The notes beneath the pieces were generated by a model. It saw only the letters and a list, made by a program, of their open reading frames with translations, made no database searches and had not been told where the DNA came from. Below are positions 52,304-61,386 of a stretch of 64,000 nucleotides of DNA, piece by piece. The number at the start of each line of letters is the position of its first letter. The stretch's first letter is position 1. Source of the DNA: an uncultured Lachnospiraceae bacterium (lineage in GTDB: Bacteria; Bacillota; Clostridia; Lachnospirales; Lachnospiraceae); contig CANQVT010000004.1 in assembly GCA_947627365.1 (NCBI GenBank), positions 1-64,000 on the forward strand. Direction: 5' to 3'. The translations under genes and the position numbers were made by a program.

Positions 52304-52383
52304 ACGGTAGTTAATACCGTCTCTTTCAAAATGGGTTTATCAGTGAAAAAACCGCGGGAAGCTGCTTATTTCCGCGGTTTTTT
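52304..52383 (+). ncRNA. Candidate small phage RNA, about 80 nt
   Basis: Begins with a perfect hairpin ACGGTA-GTTAA-TACCGT, continues with an AT-rich single-stranded stretch, and ends in a strong terminator. No open frame with a ribosome-binding site. It lies between the repressor and the prophage end. Function unknown; regulation in the lysogen or antisense activity are possibilities. Confidence 0.5.
52346..52383. terminator. Bidirectional rho-independent terminator
   Basis: AAAAAACCGCGGGAA / TTTCCGCGGTTTTTT forms a 15-bp stem with a GCTGCTTA loop, A-run before and T-run after. Works in both directions, so it also shields the prophage from host transcription. Confidence 0.88.
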
Positions 52384-52439
52384 CCTGTTCTTCTCACGTC
52401 GTCGGCCGATCGCGTGAAAAAATATGCTCTATTCTCATT

Positions 52440-52581
52440 TTATTTGTCAATGGACGCGTTCGCGCGCGTCTCAAAAAATCGGTTTTTCCCTTTATTTATC
52501 GGGTTTTCCCGCCATTTCCCGCGTCGTCGTTCGTCGTCTCGACGTGGATCTCGTTTTTGACATTTATTTTAATCGGGTACA
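52440..52581. other. Prophage early-side end with transposase-binding repeats
   Basis: Read inward from 52581: TGTACCCGATTAAAATAAATGTCAAAAAC, matching the left end (TGTA.CCG.T.AAAAT....TGTCAAAAA). A further box TTATTTGTCAA at 52440-52450 is identical over 11 bases to one at the left end (16211-16221). Also contains GACGCGTTCGCG, repeated from 52211. Confidence 0.8.
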
Positions 52582-52586
52582 TTGTC
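52582..52586. repeat. Target-site duplication TTGTC (right copy)
   Basis: Follows the CA of the right prophage end; identical to 16170-16174. Confidence 0.93.
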
Positions 52587-54368
52587 ATAACAGTATTGCC
52601 CCTCACTGCTTGCAGTTGTCGATCCCTGATACTGTATGCTCACTCCGGCGTTGAGCCATGCGTAATAAGCGAGGGAACTGCAATCAAAGTGAGTGCCGCT
52701 GTCCCTTAATGCCTGACTATACGGATAGCCCACCTTTGACAAAGCGAACTCTGTCACTTTTTTACCGTTGGCATCGGAAATGGAATCAATGACAGCCTGA
52801 TACTGCTCCGGACTTATGGTCTGACTGCCTCCGCCTCCGTCACACCCTATCAGGGCAAGATTTTCCGGTTTCATCAGCTCGTTAAGCATTTCCTGCTCCT
52901 CGGTATCAAACCCGTAGACAGGGATCATATCCAGATACGTTTTCAGTGTCACATTCACATATTTTACGGTATAGGTTATGGTGTTCCCCTCTGCATCGGT
53001 TTCCGTTTCCGTTTCAGCGGTGATATGGTAACTGCACATATCGCCAACTAACGATTTCAGGTTCTGTTTTGCCTTATCCGTCATATCAGTTGCAGTATCA
53101 CCGTTACCGTACTTTACCATGTAGACCGCCAGAATATCGCAGTAGTTATCCGGTATTCCTTCTCCGGTAAAATTCACATAAACCTTTTCGCTCCTGTCAT
53201 AGCCGGACAGTTCAAGCATCTCTGCATCCACATCGGCATTAAATTCCGATACATAGGCGGATAATATCTGCTGTGTGGTTTCCCCGGATGATGATATGGA
53301 CGGGAAGAATATAGCAAGCGGGGAATTGTAGATGATCGCAAGCACCGCTATCACGGGAAGTGCCAGTAATGCCACCAAAAGAAATACCCCTGTCAGGAAC
53401 AGTGCTGCATACTTCACCACATATTTCATAACAAAGGAAAACCGCATCATTGCCAAGTCCTTGAGGGTTTTGGCGATACTATCCTGATTGTCCTCCTGCC
53501 GCAGCTTTGCGGCAAAAAACTGTATCATACGGTTTCTGCTGGAATTTCTTATATCTTTCATATCCATAGCAATTCCAGCCGCCTCCCCTGCTGCCGCACC
53601 AATCAACACACCGCCCGGTCCGGTGGCAGCACTTCCTGCCGTTGCAGCCGCTGCAGAGGCTGCAACTTTTGTTCCCGCTTTGACTGTCTCTTTCGTGGCA
53701 GTCTTTGCAGTTTCTCCAGCTGCCTTTTTCGCCGTATCCTTTGCCGCTTTCTGAGCCGCCTTTTTCCCTATCTTCTTAGCGGAATTTACTTTCTTTATCC
53801 GCTTTTGCGCTGCCTTTGCCGCCTGCTGCTTACGAAACAGGTTTCTTCCTGCATCCGTTGCCGAGGTTGCTGGTCTGGCGAGGGACTCCATGACCATATA
53901 GGCATCATAAATCTCATTGCCTCCCTCCATCTGATCCAGTGCCGTCCTTGTGCCAACATAGGCTGCCGTTCCTAACGTGCCATTCCTTTTTTCTCTCACC
54001 TTTTCCGTATCTTTCTGCCTTTTTCCATACTGGGCAGAAAGACGTTTTTCCTCTGCTGCCGGACTGATCTCCGTTTTCCCCTTATTGTCAGGCTTTGAAC
54101 CGGACCGGCTGCATTTTACTGCCCGTCCGCCTCCTGCCGCCTGTTTACCTCTAGCAATCGTTTGCGCCCGTCCGTTCTTCACGGTACGCATATCCCGCTT
54201 CTTATCAGGAGTAGCGTTTTCACGCTCTCCTGCAATCTTTGGTCCTCTCTGCACCGTCAGCACGTTACGTCCCTTGATCTTAGTTTCCGGCGCTGCTTTC
54301 ATATGCAGTCTGGTCTTCTCTTTCGTATGGATAACCATAGGCTTATCCTCTTTCCGCTTAATGTCCAC
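52582..54368 (-). pseudogene. NlpC/P60 hydrolase (CD1108 type), N-terminal part cut off by the prophage
   Basis: Holds residues 1 to about 595 of an ICE hydrolase: a long Lys/Arg-rich N-terminus, a transmembrane segment (MKYVVKYAALFLTGVFLLVA), an extracytoplasmic region, and the NlpC/P60 start with catalytic Cys (THFDCSSLAYYAWLNAG). It then runs into phage DNA after CYDN and stops. GTG 54368 follows AAGGAGG; the ATG of MVIHTKEK is an alternative. Joined to 15962-16169 without one TTGTC it gives 665 codons in frame. The enzyme would locally open peptidoglycan for mating. Confidence 0.92.
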
Positions 54369-54450
54369 TGCCGCATACCTCCTTCCCAAAAAAGGGCAAA
54401 AAAATAGCGTCTAAACCAATCGGCTTAGACGCTGTAATTATAATTACCAT

Positions 54451-55023
54451 TTACACTTCGTCAGAATCTTCTTCATTAAGTATACTGGGATCAATCCCAT
54501 TTTCTTTGAGTGTTATATACTCTAGGAAAAACAAATTCTCAGACATATTCAACAGATTAAATTTCCAATCCGTTTTTTCATGAGTAAAATATAAATTTCT
54601 TGCTAATATCTGCAAGTATGGTGTTTTACACGAAAACGCAACTGGGAAAAATAATTCCTTTATCGGTTCCTGCCCTTTTTTCTTCAACTTTTCATTTAAG
54701 CTATCCTGCATATAATTTATGCCAGCTGATACAGCAATTAAATATTTCCCTATAAATACAGAACCCTCCGAAATGTCTCCATCATACCGCACTATATCAG
54801 CCTCAATCGCTGATGCCATAAGGATACTGGCAACCTTGTGCCTGTCAAGGTAATCAACACTCTTTTTCATGAACAATGATTTAACATCATTATATTTCTT
54901 TTGGAATAACTGGGCAAACACTTCCATTTTACTGTTATCCAGTACAACCTTATTATCTTTAAAGCCAGCCTGCGTGGTAGCAATATCAAGCACATTCCAA
55001 GCCGCCATAATCATCTCATTCAT
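54451..55023 (-). CDS. Cargo protein A (unknown, 190 residues)
   Basis: An AT-rich gene. A helical protein with YLDRHKVASILMASAIEAD near residues 57-75, a motif I cannot place with certainty, and a long hydrophilic C-terminus ending EEDSDEV. AAGGGGTG precedes ATG 55023. Third gene of a cassette between VirB4 and the hydrolase gene. Confidence 0.65.
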   Translation of the reverse strand: MNEMIMAAWNVLDIATTQAGFKDNKVVLDNSKMEVFAQLFQKKYNDVKSLFMKKSVDYLDRHKVASILMASAIEADIVRYDGDISEGSVFIGKYLIAVSAGINYMQDSLNEKLKKKGQEPIKELFFPVAFSCKTPYLQILARNLYFTHEKTDWKFNLLNMSENLFFLEYITLKENGIDPSILNEEDSDEV

Positions 55024-55033
55024 TCGACACCCC

Positions 55034-55306
55034 TTAATAGAACAGACTTATATCCTGCATATAATTAATGTATGGAATAGGTTTCCTGACTTTATCAGGA
55101 TCATCACCCGTATTCTTCATCAACAAATCATCTTCTTGCCGTACAAACAAGCCACAGTAATCCAACCACTTAATCTTAGCCAATGCCCGTTCATATGCCT
55201 TACTGGCATTGTTGTTGTGGAAAAAATTTTTCCATGAAACCCACAATCCCATAATACAGCCTAGAATTGCAAATATTGCACCACTTTTAATAATAAAATC
55301 CTTCAT
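55034..55306 (-). CDS. Cargo protein B (small membrane protein, 90 residues)
   Basis: One N-terminal transmembrane helix (about residues 9-25, GAIFAILGCIMGLWVSW) followed by a soluble part. AGAGAGG before ATG 55306. Middle gene of the cassette. Not recognised. Confidence 0.65.
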   Translation of the reverse strand: MKDFIIKSGAIFAILGCIMGLWVSWKNFFHNNNASKAYERALAKIKWLDYCGLFVRQEDDLLMKNTGDDPDKVRKPIPYINYMQDISLFY

Positions 55307-55331
55307 TTTTATACCTCTCTATCTACACTCC

Positions 55332-55793
55332 CTAGTATAATAAAGGTTGCGGGACTACATCATACAATCTCTCACCAATATTCCAAATATTTTCAACAAG
55401 AGAGATGAATACAACACAAAATGCTATAAGCTTTATTATTTCATAATCCCCATATTTTATTCTGGTCCAAACCAAAACAACAATAAAGAAAATACTGAGC
55501 AAGACCCCAATCGTTATCTTAACAATATACACAATATTTACGGCTCTCTTATTCTTGTCAATTTTGGAATCTGTTATTTTCTGCATCTGAATTATACTTG
55601 CCAATGTGAATCTGCCCAATATAATCAAATTAACAAATAACAATAATAGTGATGGTTGTGCTGGAACCAAGTTCACCCATGATAACACAGCGTATATTAC
55701 TGAAAATACTATATCTATTATGCTATAGCAACACTGCCTTTTCGTAACAGACCCTTTTACAATGTAGCCGCATCGCTCCCAAAACCTAACCAT
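55332..55793 (-). CDS. Cargo protein C (membrane protein, 153 residues)
   Basis: Four hydrophobic segments (about 25-45, 48-68, 88-110 and 118-138). GGGAGA before ATG 55793. First gene of the cassette, about 145 nt behind its own promoter. Not recognised. Confidence 0.65.
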   Translation of the reverse strand: MVRFWERCGYIVKGSVTKRQCCYSIIDIVFSVIYAVLSWVNLVPAQPSLLLLFVNLIILGRFTLASIIQMQKITDSKIDKNKRAVNIVYIVKITIGVLLSIFFIVVLVWTRIKYGDYEIIKLIAFCVVFISLVENIWNIGERLYDVVPQPLLY

Positions 55794-55943
55794 AAAAGAT
55801 TTTATCTCCCGTTACTTATCAATTATTCTGTTCACAACCATATCATGTTCCGAACATTATCATATTTCTTTCCCAGCCAATATTTTATTCCCACAGTGTC
55901 AGCAAAGCAATGATAACTTGCATATATTTCTTAATCATTTGAT

Positions 55944-55972
55944 ATTATACCATATTCAAAACTGCTTGTCCA
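55944..55972 (-). promoter_or_regulatory. Promoter of the three-gene cargo cassette
   Basis: Minus strand TGGACA - 17 bp - TATAAT. It lies after the VirB4 terminator and points into the cassette, showing that the cassette is separately expressed. The leader of about 145 nt holds no supported gene. Confidence 0.8.
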
Positions 55973-55984
55973 CTTGACACATGT

Positions 55985-56035
55985 ATAAAAAGGTGTCTGC
56001 TCAAGCTGCCAATTTCTACAAAAACAGACACCTTT
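55985..56035 (-). terminator. Terminator behind the VirB4 operon
   Basis: An 11-bp stem AAAGGTGTCTG/CAGACACCTTT with a 25-nt loop and TTTTTAT on the minus strand. Separates the transfer operon from the cargo cassette. Confidence 0.8.
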
Positions 56036-56122
56036 CACTCCTAGTTTTTTTAACTGCGACAATTGTAGATTACCATATAAATGCAAGTTAGTCAATCAAA
56101 ACTTGCTTTCAGATAACATTTT

Positions 56123-58489
56123 TTATGAAATTATCTCCGCCTGCTTTGCTATCTTCTCGTGGATATTCGTGTTGAACAGGTTATACAGGTCTGAACCCTT
56201 TTCAATGGTATTGTCAAAAGGAATTACCACGTTTCCGCACTTAATAAGCCCCATGCCGCTTGATGTGTTGGTGACAAACTTAAGCTGTGCCTCTGAAACG
56301 CCGATCACCTCCGCCATTCTGGAACTGTCTGTATTTGCCTGTTTTAACAGCGCAACGAACTCTGAGTTTGCAAGCATTGTTGTAGCCGTATAATTCTGCA
56401 AAAGATCGACCACATTCTGAGTGATACCCGTACAGAGTCCGCCCTGTTTTCTGACCTTTTTCCATAGCTGCTGCAAATACTTTGCGGAATACTCCGAATT
56501 AAGCAGTACATGGAACTCGTCAATATACAGCCAAGTTGCCCTGCTTCTCTTTCCGTTCTCAATAATGCGGTTCTGTATGCTCTCCATCATAACAAGCATT
56601 GTGATCGGGGAAAGCTCCGCACCGAGATCACGGATACCGTACACTGTCAGACGGTTATCAACATCAACATTTGTCTGATGATTAAAGATGTTCAGGGAGC
56701 CGTTGACAAACAATTCCAGTGACAGGGCTATATCCTTTGCCTCTTCCTCCGGCTGGCTCATAAGTATCTCATAGAAATCAGACATTACAGGCACATACTT
56801 TTCTCTACTTCTCGCAATGTCAATATACAGCTTTCTCACACAGCGGTCTATAATGGACTTCTGGCGGGAATTAAGGTTCTCACCCATACACTGTTCGCAG
56901 AGTCCGAGCATAAATTCTCCCTTTTCACGGATCATGCCCTTGCTGTCGTTAAGATCCAGACTCCAGACATCCATATCGAGCGGATTGACATAGTTATCCG
57001 TGTAAGTACTCATATTTACCACGGCACCGCCAAAGGTGCCTGCAATGTCAAAATACTCATTCATAGGATCAATGATAATGATTTCATCGTCACTTCCAAG
57101 GAACACGCTGCCCATTTCCATCTTGCAAAAAAAGGACTTACCGGAGCCGGGAACACCGAACACAAACCCGTTTCCGTTTATCAGCTTCTTGCGGTTCCCG
57201 ATATTGATATTCTTGCTGACCTGATTGATGCCGTAATAACAGCCGCCCTTGTCATTCAGTTCCTGCACGTTAAAAGGCATCAATACCGCAAGGCTCTGTG
57301 TCAGCATGGTACGCATGGTCTTCACCTGTCTCACGCCAATAGGCAGAGCAGTATTTAATGCCTCTCTCTGCTTCAGATAATGCTCCTCAATCGTGACAGA
57401 ATTTCTCTTGCCTATGGTTTCCACCGTCTCCGTCATACTGTCCAGTTCTTCTTTTGTATCTGCCATAAGGATAATGGTAACAGCCACATAGTAAAGGCAC
57501 TGATCGTTCTCCCTTACATCGTCCATGATCTCCTCGATTTCTTTCTTCTCAATCCTCTTATTATAGGAAATCTCCGAGGAAAAATCGTTGTTTTTGTTCC
57601 TTACCCTCTGCTGCTTGATAATGTCCGATTCAATCCCCAGATATTTCTTCTGCAAAATCTTGGTAGTCATATCCTTTGGAATAGGGACTACATCAATGCT
57701 TGTGATGGAATGGATCGGCAAGGACGTGATCTCATTTAGGAATCTGTCCGACAAGCTCGACGGATATTTCTTGATAAACAGTGCCCTACAAAACTTCTTC
57801 TCGTCCTTGAAATAGTCAGGATAGAACTGCAGCATACCATTGCACAGGTCATTACGGAAGTCTGCCCCCACGACCTTTGCCTCCCTGATGTCAAAATCAA
57901 AGCAGTTCTCGTCCCCAAGATGATAGTAGTCGTACAGCACCTTGATCCTGTCATTTCCCAAAAGCGGTGCAATCTCTGCCCCAAGTTCTATGAACGCCTT
58001 GTGTATGGAGGCTTCTATGGTAGCAAATTGCGCCTTTGCTTCCTCAAAGTTCTTGCGTTCAATGGTAACGGTCAGATAACGCTCCTGTTCTATCCCCTGT
58101 CTGCCCTCACGGATCTTGCTCTCCATAATATCATTGTAGATTTTACGGTAATGATTAAAGCCGTCCTGCTCCGGCTGCAAAAACACATGATCCCTCAGAT
58201 CGTCCATGTTCTTGTTTTTGTTGTTGATGGTAATCTTAAAGCCCACATCTAAGGAATTGAGGAACTTGCAGTATCTCTCAAAAATGCTGATCTGTTCGTC
58301 CTCGTTTGTGGTTGTGTAGTTAATGTCACAGAAACGGTAACACTTAGAAAAGCGGTTCTTTGCAACCTCAAAAATACCGTTTTCCGCTATCTTCATAACC
58401 TCAATGGTTTCCTGAATAGATTTCGGAGTTTTATAAAGCGGTTCACTTGCCTTTTTAAGCTCTGCAAACCCATCTGTAAATAATCCCAT
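56123..58489 (-). CDS. VirB4-like conjugation ATPase
   Basis: 788 residues from ATG 58489 (GAGGTGG upstream; the track start 58576 precedes a hairpin). The N-terminal half is the VirB4 T4SS-interaction region. Walker A VFGVPGSGKSFFCK near residue 430 and Walker B IIIIDPMNEY near 460; conserved TWLYIDEFHVLL and GLCTGITQNV follow. Powers the type IV secretion channel at the membrane. Confidence 0.95.
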   Translation of the reverse strand: MGLFTDGFAELKKASEPLYKTPKSIQETIEVMKIAENGIFEVAKNRFSKCYRFCDINYTTTNEDEQISIFERYCKFLNSLDVGFKITINNKNKNMDDLRDHVFLQPEQDGFNHYRKIYNDIMESKIREGRQGIEQERYLTVTIERKNFEEAKAQFATIEASIHKAFIELGAEIAPLLGNDRIKVLYDYYHLGDENCFDFDIREAKVVGADFRNDLCNGMLQFYPDYFKDEKKFCRALFIKKYPSSLSDRFLNEITSLPIHSITSIDVVPIPKDMTTKILQKKYLGIESDIIKQQRVRNKNNDFSSEISYNKRIEKKEIEEIMDDVRENDQCLYYVAVTIILMADTKEELDSMTETVETIGKRNSVTIEEHYLKQREALNTALPIGVRQVKTMRTMLTQSLAVLMPFNVQELNDKGGCYYGINQVSKNINIGNRKKLINGNGFVFGVPGSGKSFFCKMEMGSVFLGSDDEIIIIDPMNEYFDIAGTFGGAVVNMSTYTDNYVNPLDMDVWSLDLNDSKGMIREKGEFMLGLCEQCMGENLNSRQKSIIDRCVRKLYIDIARSREKYVPVMSDFYEILMSQPEEEAKDIALSLELFVNGSLNIFNHQTNVDVDNRLTVYGIRDLGAELSPITMLVMMESIQNRIIENGKRSRATWLYIDEFHVLLNSEYSAKYLQQLWKKVRKQGGLCTGITQNVVDLLQNYTATTMLANSEFVALLKQANTDSSRMAEVIGVSEAQLKFVTNTSSGMGLIKCGNVVIPFDNTIEKGSDLYNLFNTNIHEKIAKQAEIIS

Positions 58490-58511
58490 ATTTCCACCTC
58501 TCTTCGATAAT

Positions 58512-58541
58512 GCAAAAGACCGGACTTCTCCGGCCTTTTGC
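58512..58541. promoter_or_regulatory. Hairpin between PrgI and VirB4 genes
   Basis: GCAAAAG.CCGGA-CTTC-TCCGG.CTTTTGC, 12 paired bases and one mismatch. It sits in the roughly 130-bp gap in front of the VirB4 ribosome-binding site and may attenuate or stabilise the operon mRNA. Confidence 0.5.
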
Positions 58542-58624
58542 CAGAAATCGTCCGACCAATAAAAGAGGTCTTTCAATTCAACTTATTGTTTCATATTGCG
58601 CTGCACAATTCTCCGTCTTATGCC

Positions 58625-59140
58625 TTAGTGCTTTGACTTATAGACAACCACACCGATAACAGCGGCTGCAACCACCGCAACAACACCTGCCAACATCTTT
58701 ACTGCTTTCTTCTTCATATTTTCAAATTCCTCCTGATTTCCTTTTTTGCTTGATTTATGGGTTTTCTTTAAAGAGCCCCGTTTCTTTTCTGCCGCTTTTT
58801 TTCCGGCATCTTCCTCCATCCGTATCTTACGGATAACTTCCTCGCTCTCCGCTGAAACATAAGTCAGCGGACGGTTTTTAAACATCATCCTGATTTTTCT
58901 CCCCATGAACTCATAGAAATTCATACCATTAAAAGAATAAAAACCGCCGAGTGCAATCGGGGCTACTGCCGGGATTGCCACATATACACTGGGAGTAAGA
59001 CCGATATACTGATACAGGATCAGTACAAGTCCGCCACCTACAGCAATGGATGCCACGGAGAAGATAAGCTGCCTTGCAGTAAGCCCCATGACTACCGTTT
59101 CCTTGTAGCGGTCAATGTCCTTGTTGATCTCAATTACCAA
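58625..59140 (-). CDS. PrgI family conjugation membrane protein
   Basis: 171 residues from TTG 59140 (GGAGGGAG upstream). VIEINKDIDRYKETVVMGLTARQ at the N-terminus and two adjacent transmembrane helices (about 25-45 and 50-68) are the PrgI/VirB3-like signature. A Lys-rich C-terminal part ends in a third hydrophobic helix. Partner of VirB4, encoded next to it. Confidence 0.88.
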   Translation of the reverse strand: MVIEINKDIDRYKETVVMGLTARQLIFSVASIAVGGGLVLILYQYIGLTPSVYVAIPAVAPIALGGFYSFNGMNFYEFMGRKIRMMFKNRPLTYVSAESEEVIRKIRMEEDAGKKAAEKKRGSLKKTHKSSKKGNQEEFENMKKKAVKMLAGVVAVVAAAVIGVVVYKSKH

Positions 59141-59151
59141 TGCTCTCCCTC

Positions 59152-59874
59152 CTATCTGCACTTTTCTTTTTCCTTTTCAGTGCGCTCTGCGCCATACTCC
59201 GTCTGTTCCTTGTCTTTTTCCTCCGACTGCACTGGAGCATAAGTGGAACCGTTGCGCTCCATGATCTCCGCAAACTGACAGATATGGTACAAATGATTAC
59301 CAATTTCTGTATGGTACTCATCAATAAACCGGCAGATACGCTCTGACTTATCCCCGGACGAATCGGTTATGACAATCTTTCCGCCGTCCGGTATCTGAAA
59401 CAAATCCTCGTATCTGGAACTTATGAAGCGGATGCCCCGCTTTGCCTGTTTCATATGCCTGTCAAGCCATTCAGATTCATAACAGTAACAGTAGAAATTA
59501 TAGTCCCCCTGAGTGGGATTGCACCGCAGCAGATATGCGTGTTTCTCCGTATCCACACGAAAACAGTACTCCGTACAGTAATTTCCCTCAAAGGCACTTC
59601 CCGTATTCTGTGCCGCATACCGCCTCATTGCCGACCTGTTCTGCAAAAGCCCATATTCCGTAGAACGCAGGGTATTGATCACATCGTCAAACTCTGCCTT
59701 GAACTCGTCCGTTTTTAGTTGGTCATACTGATCTGTCCATGTGGTATAAAACTCATCCCCATCTCTGCCAAAGTCCCCACGCAGATAACCGATGCATCCG
59801 GTCTGTCCCCGCAGCTGCATACTCTGCTGATAAGTATATTTCCGTTCTGCCTCTGTTAACGCTCTGATTTCCAT
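59152..59874 (-). CDS. ICE-associated unknown protein
   Basis: 240 residues, soluble, rich in Tyr and charged residues (YCTEYCFRVDTEKHAYLLR), with an acidic/Gln-rich tail. AGGAGGAGC before ATG 59874. Lies between VirB6-like and PrgI genes in the transfer operon; family not recognised. Confidence 0.65.
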   Translation of the reverse strand: MEIRALTEAERKYTYQQSMQLRGQTGCIGYLRGDFGRDGDEFYTTWTDQYDQLKTDEFKAEFDDVINTLRSTEYGLLQNRSAMRRYAAQNTGSAFEGNYCTEYCFRVDTEKHAYLLRCNPTQGDYNFYCYCYESEWLDRHMKQAKRGIRFISSRYEDLFQIPDGGKIVITDSSGDKSERICRFIDEYHTEIGNHLYHICQFAEIMERNGSTYAPVQSEEKDKEQTEYGAERTEKEKEKCR

Positions 59875-59885
59875 ACTGCTCCTCC

Positions 59886-60728
59886 TTATAATCCCAATGC
59901 TTTACTTGTGAGGGACTGTGCCCCTTTCACGCTGCCTACCGTCAATGCGATAGTAAAGGTCATTTCACACAGATAAATCAGGGTTTTCGCCCAGTCTGCA
60001 TATCCTCCTGTAAATGACGGAAGTCCCGAACTGATAAAAGCATTGCACACCATGATTGCCAGTGCCATCGTGACCGCCTCAAACACCACAGACAAGAAAT
60101 ACTTGGCATAAGTGCTTGCCGTATGAGCCACATTCCGGTTGCCTGCCATTGTGGAAAAGGCTATAGGACCGATCGGCACAATGATCATCAGCTTCAAAAA
60201 GCGGAAATATACGGTATAAATCATAAAAAAGCCGCAGATTATGATTATCACGCTTAAAAGCGCCGCAAGTATCAGCATGATCAGGCTTTCTCCGAACCCA
60301 AGTCCCTTTATGACATCCGCCTGCGTACTGTCAATGGTAAGCGTTGTGTACTGCCCCGCTGTAAGGGCATTGACAAGATTTCCAACCGTGGAAAAAAAGG
60401 CTTTCATAATCGTCACATTGTTTGCAACGAGCCATTCCGAAAGTCCGAGCCTGATCAGCATCCTCAAAATGACCTCAAAGCGCATCTCCTCCCGAATATC
60501 CACGCTCTCCGAGCAGAAACCGATAACAAAGAACAAGACCACAAGGGAAGATCCCACCGCCACAAAAATTGGTTCAATACTCTCGACCATTGCCCACGGA
60601 CCGCCGCCTTTAAAATTGACAGGGGATTGTCCGAGCATTGAAAATACGAGACTTACCTGATTATTCCAGAAACCGAATACCATTTCCAGAAGTGCAAGGA
60701 TTTTATCCCCCAATTTAAAAATATCCAC
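59886..60728 (-). CDS. VirB6/TrbL-like membrane protein
   Basis: 280 residues with five or six hydrophobic helices, including LVVLFFVIGFC, ALLSVIIIICGFFMIYTVYF and FLKLMIIVPIGPIAFSTM. The last, with the PIGPIAFST motif, is typical of the CD0411/TrbL-type channel protein of Clostridia ICEs. GTG start with AAGAGGTGAG upstream. Confidence 0.85.
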   Translation of the reverse strand: MDIFKLGDKILALLEMVFGFWNNQVSLVFSMLGQSPVNFKGGGPWAMVESIEPIFVAVGSSLVVLFFVIGFCSESVDIREEMRFEVILRMLIRLGLSEWLVANNVTIMKAFFSTVGNLVNALTAGQYTTLTIDSTQADVIKGLGFGESLIMLILAALLSVIIIICGFFMIYTVYFRFLKLMIIVPIGPIAFSTMAGNRNVAHTASTYAKYFLSVVFEAVTMALAIMVCNAFISSGLPSFTGGYADWAKTLIYLCEMTFTIALTVGSVKGAQSLTSKALGL

Positions 60729-60798
60729 TGTTTCTCACCTCTTTTCCTTTCGGGGAAAGCAGTGCCTTATCCGCTGCCTTCTCCCCGCCATGCTGATC

Positions 60799-61158
60799 TT
60801 AGAATCCAAGAAAGGTAAGAACGGTAGAGATGCCCGCCATCATAATGCCCGCCACGATACCCTTTAAGGCGGAATTCATGGTTGACGAGTCCTGCTGCTG
60901 ATATGCCTGTGCAAACTCCATGACATTCTTCGCCAGAATGATAATACCCACCGCACCAATGACCGCAATTACAAGCGTCTTTAAGTTATCCAGAGGCTGT
61001 GTGATCGCAGTGGTTCCCGTACCTGCCGCAAATACGGTCACAGGCATTGCATGAACCGCCATATATACCGCTCCGCATACGCCTGTTACTGCTCTCTTTA
61101 CCTTGCCGGTGCCCCTGTTAGAAGTCTGATTGCCCGTTGTTTCTGTTGTTCTGCGCAT
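60799..61158 (-). CDS. Maff2 family small membrane protein (VirB2-like)
   Basis: 119 residues from ATG 61158 (AAGGAGAT). Two hydrophobic helices in the C-terminal half (TLVIAVIGAVGIIILAKNVM and IVAGIMMAGISTVLTFLGF) joined by AQAYQQQDSSTMNSALKG, the Maff2 pattern. The N-terminus is basic with a signal-like hydrophobic stretch. Resembles pilin-like VirB2 in layout. Confidence 0.85.
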   Translation of the reverse strand: MRRTTETTGNQTSNRGTGKVKRAVTGVCGAVYMAVHAMPVTVFAAGTGTTAITQPLDNLKTLVIAVIGAVGIIILAKNVMEFAQAYQQQDSSTMNSALKGIVAGIMMAGISTVLTFLGF

Positions 61159-61386
61159 AATAAAATCTCCTTTTTTTGTTTTGATCAAACAGTCGGGAGA
61201 CAGCCAGACAGAAATATATTTCCCATCCGGCTGATCTCCGGACAGAAATACACTTATTTCTGCCTGTTTGTTTTAATGGTTGCTATGATGAAAGGGCACT
61301 GTCCGCAGACATTTCCCTGAATACGGTTAATCGGGTTTTCCCCGATACGCTTATGCCTTAACCACCTCCTTATCCTCTAATGGCTG

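Larger units (their letters stand above)
16175..52581. mobile_element. Mu-like transposable prophage, complete (36,407 bp)
   Basis: Bounded by 5'-TGTAGCCGCTC and GGGTACA-3' with 5-bp TTGTC duplications. The ends form an imperfect inverted repeat (TGTA.CCG.T.AAAAT....TGTCAAAAA). It contains repressor, MuA/MuB transposition genes, GemA, a Mor-type activator, lysis, terminase, portal, protease/scaffold, head, contractile-tail and baseplate genes in Mu order, plus a DGR. Length and gene order match Mu (about 37 kb). No essential gene looks broken, so it may be inducible. Higher GC than the surrounding ICE marks it as a separate acquisition. Confidence 0.95.

Noticed and set aside
52646-54389. NlpC/P60 ORF read as a complete 606-residue gene ending at 52569
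   Set aside because: Its last codons are phage end sequence; the conserved histidine part is at 15962-16169.
55860-55935. 17-codon ORF (MIKKYMQVIIALLTLWE) in the leader of the cargo cassette, considered as a small hydrophobic toxin
   Set aside because: No ribosome-binding site and too short to separate from chance; left as leader sequence.
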